Assembly: GCA_016839815.1 (NCBI GenBank)
Contig: JAEOTM010000133.1
Location: forward strand, 1-64,000
Direction of reading: 5' to 3'
Length of the DNA: 64,000 nucleotides
Source of the DNA: Candidatus Hodarchaeota archaeon
GTDB taxonomy: Archaea > Asgardarchaeota > Heimdallarchaeia > Hodarchaeales > Hodarchaeaceae
The notes beneath the pieces were generated by a model. That model searched no databases. It was not told the DNA's origin and saw only the letters and a list, made by a program, of their open reading frames with translations. A program made the position numbers and the translations under genes. This document shows positions 27,737-36,728 of this stretch, piece by piece. How positions within the stretch are numbered: the stretch's first letter is position 1; each line of letters starts with the position of its first letter.

Positions 27737-28783
27737 ATGTCTTTCGGTATAAATTTGATACAATCTGGGTTGAGATTTCTTCAGGTTGACCCTAACCATT
27801 ATTTTTGGTTTTTTTCAAATTTATTAATGCTCATTGTAGTTTGTTGTGGAATAGCGTTAGTTATCTATGGAATGAAGAGAACAGTTACCTTGAAAACAGG
27901 TTCTGGTCCATGGATAATATTTGGACTCAGTCTAACCCTTCCTTCCATATTAAATGAAATTTTTGATGAATTTGAAATCATCATCAGCGGAAATTTCTAT
28001 CCTGATATTCTTTATGATTTCATCTTTACATTTTCTCCATTATTCACACTTTTGGGTTCCTTAGCTCTCATTGTGGGGATATATCGTCAGTTTTTGGTCG
28101 GAGAAAATCTAAGTCAGGAAATGATGAGGAAAAATGTGGAACTCGAATTTCAAAGGCAGGAATTAAGTAAATTTGCTCATACTCTGAAACATGATTTAAG
28201 GAACGAACTCGCTTTAATCTTAACCACAACCGAACTTATTGAAAGGAAGGGATCATTTGATACTGATGAAATTGAACTTATAAAGCGAAGAACACGTCAA
28301 ATTACCTCCTTAATTAATCGTTCTATAGAATTAGCGGATGCTGGACTAATTGTAGGTGAAAAAATCAAAATAAACCTCAATAAACTTTTACAAGAAGTAG
28401 CCGAGGCAACAGTACCCCCATCCATTATATTTACCACAGCTGATCTCCCCCCTTTATATGCTGACAGGGATAAATTATATCAGGTTTTTAAAAATTTACT
28501 TGAAAACGCAGTCATACATGCAAAACCAAAAACAATTGAAATTGCTTCTAAACATACCGATGAGGAAGTACATATCCTTCTTACTCATGATGGAAAGCCA
28601 GTACGAGTAGATATTCGGTCTAAAATGTTCCAAGAGGAAGTTATGGTTCACGAAGGTGATGCAGGGATGGGATTAAGAATCATCACTCGCATAGTGGAAG
28701 CTCATGGATGGGAAATTATGTTAGACAATACGGGAAGAACGGTCGTAATTATTATACCACAAGAAACATTAGTACGAGACTAG
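27737..28783 (+). CDS. Membrane histidine kinase
   Basis: Two-component sensor. Residues 1-130 hold three or four transmembrane helices with no extracellular domain. A coiled coil follows (NVELEFQRQELSKFAH), with the phospho-accepting His in HTLKHDLRNELALIL, and then an ATPase domain with N box NLLENAVIHA and a G2 box in DAGMGLRIITRIVEAHG. The G1 box is changed (HDGKPV instead of DxGxG). No response regulator is adjacent. It ends four bases before a MoaD-like gene, so the two share a transcript. Signal unknown; the membrane core suggests sensing within the bilayer. Confidence 0.9.
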   Translation: MSFGINLIQSGLRFLQVDPNHYFWFFSNLLMLIVVCCGIALVIYGMKRTVTLKTGSGPWIIFGLSLTLPSILNEIFDEFEIIISGNFYPDILYDFIFTFSPLFTLLGSLALIVGIYRQFLVGENLSQEMMRKNVELEFQRQELSKFAHTLKHDLRNELALILTTTELIERKGSFDTDEIELIKRRTRQITSLINRSIELADAGLIVGEKIKINLNKLLQEVAEATVPPSIIFTTADLPPLYADRDKLYQVFKNLLENAVIHAKPKTIEIASKHTDEEVHILLTHDGKPVRVDIRSKMFQEEVMVHEGDAGMGLRIITRIVEAHGWEIMLDNTGRTVVIIIPQETLVRD

Positions 28784-28787
28784 GAGA

Positions 28788-29066
28788 ATGGGAATCAAAG
28801 TCATTTTTTTTGGTCCATTGGAACGATGGGCTGGGAAACGCGAGTTTATTGCTGAAGGAAATTCAATTATGGAAATTTTTGAATATCTTGAAGAAGCAAT
28901 TGGTAAGTCTCTGATCAATCACATTGCTAAACCCGACACAGGCGAAATAAAAAGTCATTTTCATGTACTCTTAAATGGTATCGACACAGATTCAAAAGAA
29001 TGTCTGACCATTTCTGTAAAGAAGGGAGATATTGTAACTATCGTCCCACCCATTGGTGGAGGATAA
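28788..29066 (+). CDS. MoaD/ThiS-family sulphur carrier protein
   Basis: A small ubiquitin-fold protein of 92 residues ending in IVPPIGGG. The C-terminal Gly-Gly is activated and thiolated to supply sulphur for molybdopterin or thiazole. It has one Gly more than the usual GG end, so trimming or a non-standard partner is possible. It starts at an ATG overlapping an AGGAGA site, four bases after the histidine kinase. The tungstopterin enzyme 5.4 kb downstream would need the molybdopterin route, which favours MoaD over ThiS. It could also be a protein modifier of the SAMP type. Confidence 0.85.
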   Translation: MGIKVIFFGPLERWAGKREFIAEGNSIMEIFEYLEEAIGKSLINHIAKPDTGEIKSHFHVLLNGIDTDSKECLTISVKKGDIVTIVPPIGGG

Positions 29067-29185
29067 TTTAAAGCCTTAATTATTTAATCTCTGTATATTA
29101 AATCTAAATCTGTCATGAGAAAAATTTAAATGAAAAAGTTCATTTAACAGACTCAAATCATTTATAATCAACTTCCTCACAAAAG

Positions 29186-31717
29186 ATGGCTGATTGTGTG
29201 GCATCACGTAAATTCCTTCAGAATCGAAGTTACTACTTAGAAGCTCTCCAGCAACACAAACGAGCTGTAGCATTAATCATTGCTGTAATGGTCACAGCAC
29301 CACTTTTTGCTTTTACCTCATTACCCCCTGTGGAAGTTGTTAATGAGGTTCCCCAGGAAAAGGAAATTGACATTCCCGTTCTAGTGAACAGGACGATTGA
29401 AGTGGAAGTTAATGTGACGGAAGAAGTGGTACTAAATAGAACTGTTGTAGTAGGGAATTTTACAACAGGAGGAAACATATTTTTAGAACCACAACCTGCA
29501 CCTCCATTAATTGATTCCGATATCGTATTGTGCATTGATATCTCTGGAAGTATGGATGCTACAAGAATGCCTATTGCGCAATCAGCAATTAGAGAATTTG
29601 TGGAAATTTTAAATCAATCTAATTCCTTAGGATTATCGAATGATCGTATTGCCTTGGTCTCGTTTGCAGGTGATCGAGATGGGAATTGGACAAATGATGC
29701 TACTGTTCATGCAGATTTGGATTATTTTTCAAATCAAACCCACATTTCAGAATTACTAAACGAATCTAATAACTTAGTAGGGAACGGATGGACTGATGCC
29801 TGGGCTGGACTGAATTTTTCTCTTGAGCTTCTTCTAAATAATGAAAGAAATAGTTCATCGCTAAAGAGTATACTGTTTCTTACTGACGGAGCACATAACA
29901 CTGGCCCTTGGGGTACCGATGTTTCTACCAACCTAAATTACACTGGATTTTTAAGTGAGCCAGGTAATTTTTCCTTTTCTGATAATACACAAGGAGGGCC
30001 TTACTCAGAAAGCCCTGTGAAGATGGCTAGAATGAACGATATTAAGATTCATTCAATCGGCCTTTTCCAAGGATCAGCGTTTGAATTTGATGAAAATTTC
30101 TTACGTAATATATCAGTAAATGCCACATATGGAACATTTGGAGAATTCTTTGCTGGAAATGATACACTAACTCTTTCAGAAGGATTCTTACAAGCTAGAG
30201 ATAGAGCTTCAGGATGGTCTTTAATTAATTCTTCTGATATGATTCTAACCAGTAATGTATCTCAAAATTTGTTCTCATATAACGTTACACAGAATGTGCG
30301 TCGTTTAAAGTGGGATTTAAATTGGAATAATTCAGGTTCAGACTTTGAATTAACTGCTATTCATCCAAATGGGAGTAGCTTTCAGATTACAAATTATACT
30401 GAGAAAAATATTATTCCTGTTACACTTAGTCATCCAAAATCGGTGATCTTTGATTATCCATCCCTTGGCATCTGGAAGTTTAACATATCGATAATGAATG
30501 AATCTAACCCCAATGAACCAATTAAGAGTCGATTGTCCTCCTATGAACCGCCAATATTCATAGAGTCTATTCGTCAGTATGAACCTACAGTAGGAAATCA
30601 AACAATACTTTCAGATATTGAAAAATCAGTAACCAATAATTTGGAAGTACCAGGTTATGAGAACTCCATCCCATATAAAATTTTAGGAACAACGGCAAAC
30701 GGTACGTCCAATAATCAATCAGTACTATTTTTAGTCAATGTAACAAATAAAAATCCATTGTTCACATACCATAACATAACTGTCTACGTTTTAGGGAATT
30801 TTACAGATTACAATGTGTCAATGAATTGGTCTCCTACCTCAATAGATTCGCTTGATACAGGTAAGTTTTCAGAGTTTCTCCTCAATTTAACTTTCAATGA
30901 ACCAGTATTTCTACAGGGTACAATATTTTTCAAGGTAAATTGCTCAGAAGGGTTTCACGATGCTGTAGCTCAAGAAGTTTCATTAGATTATCGGATAACA
31001 ACACAGAATATTACTGTCGAAACATATACCCAAGAAATTACAACCATTGTTGTTGAAACCCAATCTACCCAGATTACCATTGTATCACAAGGATTAACCA
31101 CGATATATAATTACAATCGTCAAGCTTTTGATACACTCAAATGGGGAGGATTTTTTGTAACATTTGGATTGTTATTATCATTTCTTGCTGTATATGTATC
31201 TGCACATGCATATCAATTACGAAGTCTAGCAAAGAGTTTTCGAACCCGTCTGTTCCCTGACCAAACAATATTGGAGCTAGCATTACAACAGGAGGGGATT
31301 TCTGTGGCCCCAGAAGAACTTAGTGCCGCAATTGAGGCCACCGATGACCTAGACCAATTTGGCGAAAATATTTTCTCACTGACGGGGAAAAAATTAACAC
31401 CAAAGGATTTAATACGGTTAACTTCGGGAGTATCGACAGATCAGGTTATAACTCGTTTAAGTTTTGTCACAGGCCGGTCACCTGATGAAATCGCATCACT
31501 ATTAAATCAAGCTCCTTCCGTTGAACAACTCATCTCCCAATTAAGTCTAGATGAAGAGCGTTTTCTGGATATTATCACTCGTGATGAACAGGTTTTAAGT
31601 TTTCAATCTAAAATTGCCGCTCTTATTACTCCTACACAGAGAGAAATATCACAGATTATTCTCAATGACGATTTAGACATCTCAAAATTTCGATCCCAAC
31701 TAAGAAGAAAGCTATAA
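29186..31717 (+). CDS. von Willebrand factor A surface protein with a cytoplasmic C-terminal domain
   Basis: An 843-residue protein. A transmembrane segment at about residues 27-45 is followed by a large outside part. The VWA domain (about 110-340) has the metal site DISGSM (118-123) and a later TDGAHN. Three or so beta domains follow. A second membrane helix (about 652-674) leads to a roughly 165-residue cytoplasmic region of short helices, rich in Glu and Leu. The outside region has about thirty or more N-x-S/T sequons, so heavy N-glycosylation is expected. VWA domains bind proteins with Mg2+, which suggests adhesion or cell-surface assembly. It ends 12 bases before a convergent gene. No partner is identified. 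Confidence 0.88.
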   Translation: MADCVASRKFLQNRSYYLEALQQHKRAVALIIAVMVTAPLFAFTSLPPVEVVNEVPQEKEIDIPVLVNRTIEVEVNVTEEVVLNRTVVVGNFTTGGNIFLEPQPAPPLIDSDIVLCIDISGSMDATRMPIAQSAIREFVEILNQSNSLGLSNDRIALVSFAGDRDGNWTNDATVHADLDYFSNQTHISELLNESNNLVGNGWTDAWAGLNFSLELLLNNERNSSSLKSILFLTDGAHNTGPWGTDVSTNLNYTGFLSEPGNFSFSDNTQGGPYSESPVKMARMNDIKIHSIGLFQGSAFEFDENFLRNISVNATYGTFGEFFAGNDTLTLSEGFLQARDRASGWSLINSSDMILTSNVSQNLFSYNVTQNVRRLKWDLNWNNSGSDFELTAIHPNGSSFQITNYTEKNIIPVTLSHPKSVIFDYPSLGIWKFNISIMNESNPNEPIKSRLSSYEPPIFIESIRQYEPTVGNQTILSDIEKSVTNNLEVPGYENSIPYKILGTTANGTSNNQSVLFLVNVTNKNPLFTYHNITVYVLGNFTDYNVSMNWSPTSIDSLDTGKFSEFLLNLTFNEPVFLQGTIFFKVNCSEGFHDAVAQEVSLDYRITTQNITVETYTQEITTIVVETQSTQITIVSQGLTTIYNYNRQAFDTLKWGGFFVTFGLLLSFLAVYVSAHAYQLRSLAKSFRTRLFPDQTILELALQQEGISVAPEELSAAIEATDDLDQFGENIFSLTGKKLTPKDLIRLTSGVSTDQVITRLSFVTGRSPDEIASLLNQAPSVEQLISQLSLDEERFLDIITRDEQVLSFQSKIAALITPTQREISQIILNDDLDISKFRSQLRRKL

Positions 31718-31728
31718 GATCGGGATTG

Positions 31729-32661
31729 TCAGGTACTAAAAATTTTGTTTTCTAAGCTTTGATATTGGTTTGCTGAAACCGTACGTAATGAAGTAGAATC
31801 GCTTATTATCTGTAATATCATTTCAGTAGTGGATTGAAAGTCTTTGGCACATTTCATTTTATGAAATTGTGAATCAACCGTAGGGAGTTCATATTGAGGA
31901 ATTATTTTATTAAATTCGGGATCTTCCCTTACCATTCCTAAGACTGGATATGAAAAAGATTCCATTACCTGTTCTATCCATTTCTCGCTCAGAACTTTCT
32001 CAGATACTTTATTAAATACTAACCCGTTTAAACTTAATCCAGGTTCTGCAAACATGCTATAATCTTTGAGAAATCTTTCTAGTGTTTGAATTTCAGAAAT
32101 GACTTTATTTACGCTTACTTTATTTAGATCAACAATACCTAAAATCATATTTGAATTCAATAAGGCAGCGATCTCAAAAAATCTTTGCTGCCTCGCTTCA
32201 ATCAGTGGCAAATCAAAAAACATGTACTTTGCACCTGCTTTTTCTATAGCATCAGCAATCTCACAAATATGTCGTGTGAGCTCAAGAGTATCAGATTTAG
32301 ATACGGTACTAGTCATCCCACGTTCAAATACGGGAATCATAAAGAATAGTGGGTCATTTGTATCTTTATGTGCAAATTTTGATGGGAAACTGCATTTAGA
32401 CCAGTCTAGAGTCTGAGAAGACTCCTTCATTTCCTCTGTGATAGAGGTTAGTTCCCCCATCCGCATTAAGATCTTATCAGAGGCAAAAAACTGTATGGTT
32501 GTATACATATTCGAAAAATCGAAAATACACGCAAGAGGGAAGTTTGGAACACTCTGGGGTTGATCTTTCATCCATCTTTTTACTAGTTCATACCCTAATG
32601 TGGCCATAACTGGTGTTTGGGAACTGGTAGTACCAGCCGAGACAAATGATATCTTTAACAT
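31729..32661 (-). CDS. MinD/ParA-like protein with degenerate P-loop
   Basis: A 310-residue protein whose layout follows the SIMIBI (MinD/ParA) NTPases: ISFVSAGTTSSQTPVMATLGYEL at the start, FDLPLIEARQQRFFEIAALLN in the middle (switch-like), NMILGIVDLNKVSVNKVISEIQTLERF, NGLVFNKV and VLGMVREDPEF at the end. The Walker A that should read KGGxGKT is SAGTTSSQTP, with no Gly-Lys-Ser/Thr. ATP binding by the normal mechanism is therefore unlikely. It may have kept a scaffold function, such as binding a partner at the membrane. It is downstream of an amidohydrolase gene on the same strand with an 83-base gap. Fold assignment is by eye only. Confidence 0.7.
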   Translation of the reverse strand: MLKISFVSAGTTSSQTPVMATLGYELVKRWMKDQPQSVPNFPLACIFDFSNMYTTIQFFASDKILMRMGELTSITEEMKESSQTLDWSKCSFPSKFAHKDTNDPLFFMIPVFERGMTSTVSKSDTLELTRHICEIADAIEKAGAKYMFFDLPLIEARQQRFFEIAALLNSNMILGIVDLNKVSVNKVISEIQTLERFLKDYSMFAEPGLSLNGLVFNKVSEKVLSEKWIEQVMESFSYPVLGMVREDPEFNKIIPQYELPTVDSQFHKMKCAKDFQSTTEMILQIISDSTSLRTVSANQYQSLENKIFST

Positions 32662-32744
32662 GATAATCCTCTATATTCAGGAGAATTTGTGATCGTTCCT
32701 CATTGACCTTCAGAGATATGTAAGTATCTGAATTTTTAAGTCAT

Positions 32745-33641
32745 TTAACTATACGTTCGAAATAACCGTTGCGCATTTTGATAAAATAATTTTTGGTAAA
32801 ATGAAGTACTCATCCCTCGATCTAACCAACTACTAATTGCATTCTGATATGGATAGGGAATATTCGGATAATCACTACCAAACATAAGCCGATCTGATAA
32901 CTCCTCCAATTCATGATTTTCTATAGTGGCCAAAGGGTCATCAAAGGCTGGATTATTCTTCACACCTACCATGGCTGTATCAAAATATAAATTCGGATAT
33001 TCTTCGATTAATGTCCACATTTCATGAAATTCATTGGCTCCTAAATGGGGAACAATTACTTTTAACTCCGGAAATCTTTCTAAAAATGGACGAAGGTATT
33101 GAACACCGACATAAGGGCATTCTAATGTTTTAGAAGGATGAAAATTAGAGTGATCGGGCCCTGTTCCAATATGTACTAGCAAAATCCGATCATAATCAGC
33201 GATTTGTTGGTACAATGGAAGCAACCGCTCATCTGATAAATAAAAGGAGGTTACCATCAATTGTAATTTCATTCCTGCAAAATTCAATTCACGAAAAATA
33301 CGTTCTGTTTCTAATTCACAATTTACGTCATCTGGATGAATAGTTCCAAAGGGTATTGCCTGAGTACCATCACCAACAGAAGAACAGAAAGAATGAGTCC
33401 AATTATTCAGGGAATTAGCTATCCCCCCCTTATGGGCATAATTCAAGACAATAAAATTACAAACATCATGAATAGAAACCAATTCATTCACAAGAGAGTC
33501 TATAGGACCTTTTTGATGAATTGGCCAGTAATTTGCTTCGAAGTATTGCCAGATCCTTCCAAACATCCTAGGAGGAAAAAAATGTGTGTGGGTATCAAAA
33601 ATCGGAAATTTCATGAGGAGGTCATTTATATTCAATATCAT
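32745..33641 (-). CDS. Amidohydrolase (TIM-barrel metal-dependent hydrolase)
   Basis: A 298-residue protein of the amidohydrolase 2 family (ACMSD/decarboxylase group). Metal and active-site residues are visible: FDTHTHFFPP at the start, LLVHIGTGP in the middle, VIVPHLGANEFHEM, and MFGSDYPNIPYPYQNA near the end. Members hydrolyse or decarboxylate small acids. The start ATG 33641 lies two bases after the stop of the upstream membrane-protein gene, so the two are translationally coupled. A second ATG (33614, MKFPIFDTHTHFF) is also possible. Substrate unknown. Confidence 0.9.
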   Translation of the reverse strand: MILNINDLLMKFPIFDTHTHFFPPRMFGRIWQYFEANYWPIHQKGPIDSLVNELVSIHDVCNFIVLNYAHKGGIANSLNNWTHSFCSSVGDGTQAIPFGTIHPDDVNCELETERIFRELNFAGMKLQLMVTSFYLSDERLLPLYQQIADYDRILLVHIGTGPDHSNFHPSKTLECPYVGVQYLRPFLERFPELKVIVPHLGANEFHEMWTLIEEYPNLYFDTAMVGVKNNPAFDDPLATIENHELEELSDRLMFGSDYPNIPYPYQNAISSWLDRGMSTSFYQKLFYQNAQRLFRTYS

Positions 33642-33643
33642 TG

Positions 33644-34258
33644 TTAGTAGATATCAGGAAATTCATCCGTAATGGAAGAATATCCAAGATAGTACATAAA
33701 CCAAGCTAAAGCAAAACCTACAACAAGAAACAGATTTATAGAAGGTGTTTCTGCTAGGCTATATGCACCAAAATCTAATTCCCAATTCTCAAAGATGAGC
33801 ACGATTATATAAAGCAAATATTCGATACCAGTTCCTACTAAGCCGATCTTAAGTCCTATCTTTGTTAATTCAATTTTACGGCTTTTTTCGATGTTAACCT
33901 TGTCTATAATTGGTAAAATCAAGAGTGCAGCGGCAACAATTTGCGTGACTATCCAGATAAGTCCCCATACTTGGATAAAAATCCAGATCAATCCCACATT
34001 TGAATCTAATGCGACTTCAATTAAGTTTTTGGATCCACTACCAGACTGTGAACTATATTCCATAATATTCCAATAAAAATCCACTCGTTGATTAACAGTG
34101 GAGCCACCCTGGTAGCGAGAAAAATTGATAAAACCACCAAAATATTGAAGAATAGGAAGAATTATTCCCAGAATTACAAAGACTCCAGTGGTAAAAATCA
34201 TCCATGCAACATTCGACTCCCCATCAAGTTCATTACTACTCAGTTTACCAGCTTCCAT
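33644..34258 (-). CDS. Four-helix integral membrane protein, unknown function
   Basis: 204 residues with about four transmembrane helices (for example IFTTGVFVILGIILPILQYF and GLIWIVTQIVAAALLILPII). A Ser/Gly-rich outer loop (FSRYQGGSTVNQRVDFYWN) lies between the first two. No conserved motif is recognised. It is the first gene of a pair with the amidohydrolase, two bases apart, which suggests a shared function, possibly membrane delivery of that enzyme's substrate. Confidence 0.75.
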   Translation of the reverse strand: MEAGKLSSNELDGESNVAWMIFTTGVFVILGIILPILQYFGGFINFSRYQGGSTVNQRVDFYWNIMEYSSQSGSGSKNLIEVALDSNVGLIWIFIQVWGLIWIVTQIVAAALLILPIIDKVNIEKSRKIELTKIGLKIGLVGTGIEYLLYIIVLIFENWELDFGAYSLAETPSINLFLVVGFALAWFMYYLGYSSITDEFPDIY

Positions 34259-34500
34259 TTCTAACCCACCATAGTATACGATTTTAAATTATTATCAAGA
34301 GCTAAATTTTCATCTTAATCTACATATAATTAAGAATACTGGTTAATGCACAATTTTGGCCCTCTTAACAGTCGAAAATAATAAACTATTGTGTGTACAG
34401 AAAAAAGATAAAGCGAGGAGAAAAATAATCATTCAAATCCGATTTCGTTTTCAGATTCAATGAGTAAAATAAATACGCATTTACAAGGAGAATTTAAGAA
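34259..34500 (+). promoter_or_regulatory. Divergent promoter region before the aldehyde oxidoreductase gene
   Basis: The 242 bases separate the membrane-protein gene from the oxidoreductase gene. A TATA-like ACATATAATTAAG lies near 34322-34334, and a strong ribosome site AAGGAG sits about ten bases before ATG 34501. Confidence 0.4.
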
Positions 34501-36681
34501 ATGACACTCCTCACAGAGTTAAAATATGAATTACGTCCTGTTGAAAAAGGTTACGCAAATAGAACATTGTATGTTAACCTCTCGACGAATGAAATTAGTA
34601 TCAAACCAGTCACCGAAGAGATGAAGCAGAAATTCATCGGTGGAAAAGGTTTTGATTTGTATCGCATGTGGCATGGATTACCCAAGGATCGGCCAGTAAA
34701 GTGGGATGATCCAGAAAATGAAATATGCATAAGTTCAGGGCCATTAGGAGGAAGTACATATTACCCAGGTTCTGGAAAGTCAATCGTAACCACAATCTCC
34801 CCCTTAACTGGTATAGTCATAGATTCTAATGTGGGAGGATATTTCGGCCCATATATTAAATTCAGTGGTTTTGACGGATTAGAAATTCAAGGTAAAGCGG
34901 AAAAAGAAGTCGTTCTATTTATCAATGGAGATGAGGGAAGAGTAACTCTTGAAGAAGCTCAAAATCTGCCCAAAGAAAGTCATATCTTGACACAACAGTT
35001 AACTGAAAAATATGCAGTAGATTCAACAGAGAGGGAAAAAATCCGGGTTTCAGTGGTATCTACAGGTGAAGCTGCAAAACATACCAAGATGAGTTGTCTA
35101 AATTTTTCGTGGTACAATAAAAAACGTGAATGGGCATCCTCAAAACAAGCGGGAAGAGGGGGTATTGGAACTGTTTTCGCTGATAAGAAATTAAAAGCAC
35201 TAGTTTGCAGATCTCCAAGAGTAAATGCAAAAATTAACAACCCAGCGGGACCAGAAGGGAAAAATGCTGGAAAACAGCATAATCTTGAAATCATTGAAAA
35301 TGACCCCAAACAAAATGAAATGCGTATAGTAGGAACTGGCCATCTTCCGGAAATTATGCATGAATTTGATTTATTACCGACGGAAAATTTCAGATTTGGT
35401 GGCCATCAAACTTTAAGTGGAGAAGATTTTCCGTATACTCGTGAGGTTTGGCGTAAGATTTACACAAATACAGGAACAGGGGCAGATGGTTGTTGGATTG
35501 GATGTACAATCGCCTGTAGTCATATCTCAAAAGGACATGTTGTCCTCACAGGCCCCTTTAAAGGACAAGAGGTTTATGTGGATGGACCTGAATATGAGAC
35601 CATTGCTGGATGTGGATCGAATTGGGGAGTATGGGATCCAAAAATTGTCCTTGAAGCGAATTTTTACTGTGATACTTATGGTCTAGATACGATTTCGATT
35701 GGTACAGGAATAGCATTTGTAATGGAATGCTTTGAAGCTGGAATTCTTAACACAGACATCACAGGTGGGTTAGAACTAAACTTTGGAAGCGGATTAGCTG
35801 CCATGGAACTGATCCATCAGATGGCTCGTGGAGAAGGTTTCGGAGTTATTGTTGGACAGGGGATTCGTTCTATGAAGGAACATTTTACTAAAGAGTATGG
35901 AGCCGATCCTCAATTTCTACAGGACATAGGAATGGAACACAAGGGCTTAGAGTTCTCTGAATACGTCACAAAAGAATCTGTGGCCCAACAAGGAGGATAT
36001 GGATTTGCATTGAAAGGACCACAACACGACGAGGCCTGGCTTATCTTTGAAGACCAAGTACGAAAGAATTTACCGACTTTTGAAGACAAAGCTGAGGCCT
36101 TGGCATGGTTCCCCTATTGGAGAACTTGGTTCGGGTTAAACGGACTCTGTAAACTGCCGTGGAACGATGTAATTCCTCCAGACAATAATGAGAATCCACA
36201 AAAGCCATTAAAACTAGCTGATGCGCGTGCTAAAGTTCCCAAGCATGTTCAATGGTATGCAGAATATTTTAGCGGTGTAACCGGTATTCAATCTACTCCA
36301 GATGATCTCATCAAAATGTCTGAACGTGTTTATAATTTTCAGAGGATTTTCAACGTACGTCAAGGCAAAGGTTTAAAGGAACACGACTCTAATTTCCCAT
36401 ACCGAGCTATGGGCCCAGTTTCAGTATTAGAATATGAGAGTAGAACAGCGAGGTATGACACTCAAATAAAAGAGGAAGTTGGTTTAGATCCTTCGCAGTG
36501 GAGTACAGAAGAGAAAATCAAAGTTCTGCGTGAGTATCGAGAAAAACAATATTCAGAACTTCAAAAGAAAGTGTATGAACGAAGAGGATGGACTGCAAAA
36601 GGTTGTCCCAGCATTGAGAAGGTGAAAGAACTTGGAATTGACTTTGATGATGTGCTACAGGTTATCACACCTTATCAATGA
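34501..36681 (+). CDS. aor: Aldehyde:ferredoxin oxidoreductase family (tungstopterin enzyme)
   Basis: Oxidises aldehydes to acids with ferredoxin as acceptor, using a tungsten (or molybdenum) bis-pterin cofactor and a [4Fe-4S] cluster. The 726 residues start with the family's NRTLYVNLSTNEISIKPVT, FIGGKGFDLYRM and SGPLGGSTYYPGSGKS. The cluster ligands are in GCWIGCTIACSH, with the fourth Cys in FGLNGLCKLPW. It is longer than the roughly 605-residue Pyrococcus AOR, mainly at the C-terminal end. The subtype (AOR, FOR, GOR or WOR5) cannot be chosen by eye. The MoaD-like gene and ferredoxin-type proteins in the window fit cofactor supply and electron transfer. Confidence 0.95.
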   Translation: MTLLTELKYELRPVEKGYANRTLYVNLSTNEISIKPVTEEMKQKFIGGKGFDLYRMWHGLPKDRPVKWDDPENEICISSGPLGGSTYYPGSGKSIVTTISPLTGIVIDSNVGGYFGPYIKFSGFDGLEIQGKAEKEVVLFINGDEGRVTLEEAQNLPKESHILTQQLTEKYAVDSTEREKIRVSVVSTGEAAKHTKMSCLNFSWYNKKREWASSKQAGRGGIGTVFADKKLKALVCRSPRVNAKINNPAGPEGKNAGKQHNLEIIENDPKQNEMRIVGTGHLPEIMHEFDLLPTENFRFGGHQTLSGEDFPYTREVWRKIYTNTGTGADGCWIGCTIACSHISKGHVVLTGPFKGQEVYVDGPEYETIAGCGSNWGVWDPKIVLEANFYCDTYGLDTISIGTGIAFVMECFEAGILNTDITGGLELNFGSGLAAMELIHQMARGEGFGVIVGQGIRSMKEHFTKEYGADPQFLQDIGMEHKGLEFSEYVTKESVAQQGGYGFALKGPQHDEAWLIFEDQVRKNLPTFEDKAEALAWFPYWRTWFGLNGLCKLPWNDVIPPDNNENPQKPLKLADARAKVPKHVQWYAEYFSGVTGIQSTPDDLIKMSERVYNFQRIFNVRQGKGLKEHDSNFPYRAMGPVSVLEYESRTARYDTQIKEEVGLDPSQWSTEEKIKVLREYREKQYSELQKKVYERRGWTAKGCPSIEKVKELGIDFDDVLQVITPYQ

Positions 36682-36728
36682 TACATTACTCCATTTTAAA
36701 AAGATAAAACCAAGAAGGCATTAGAAGA

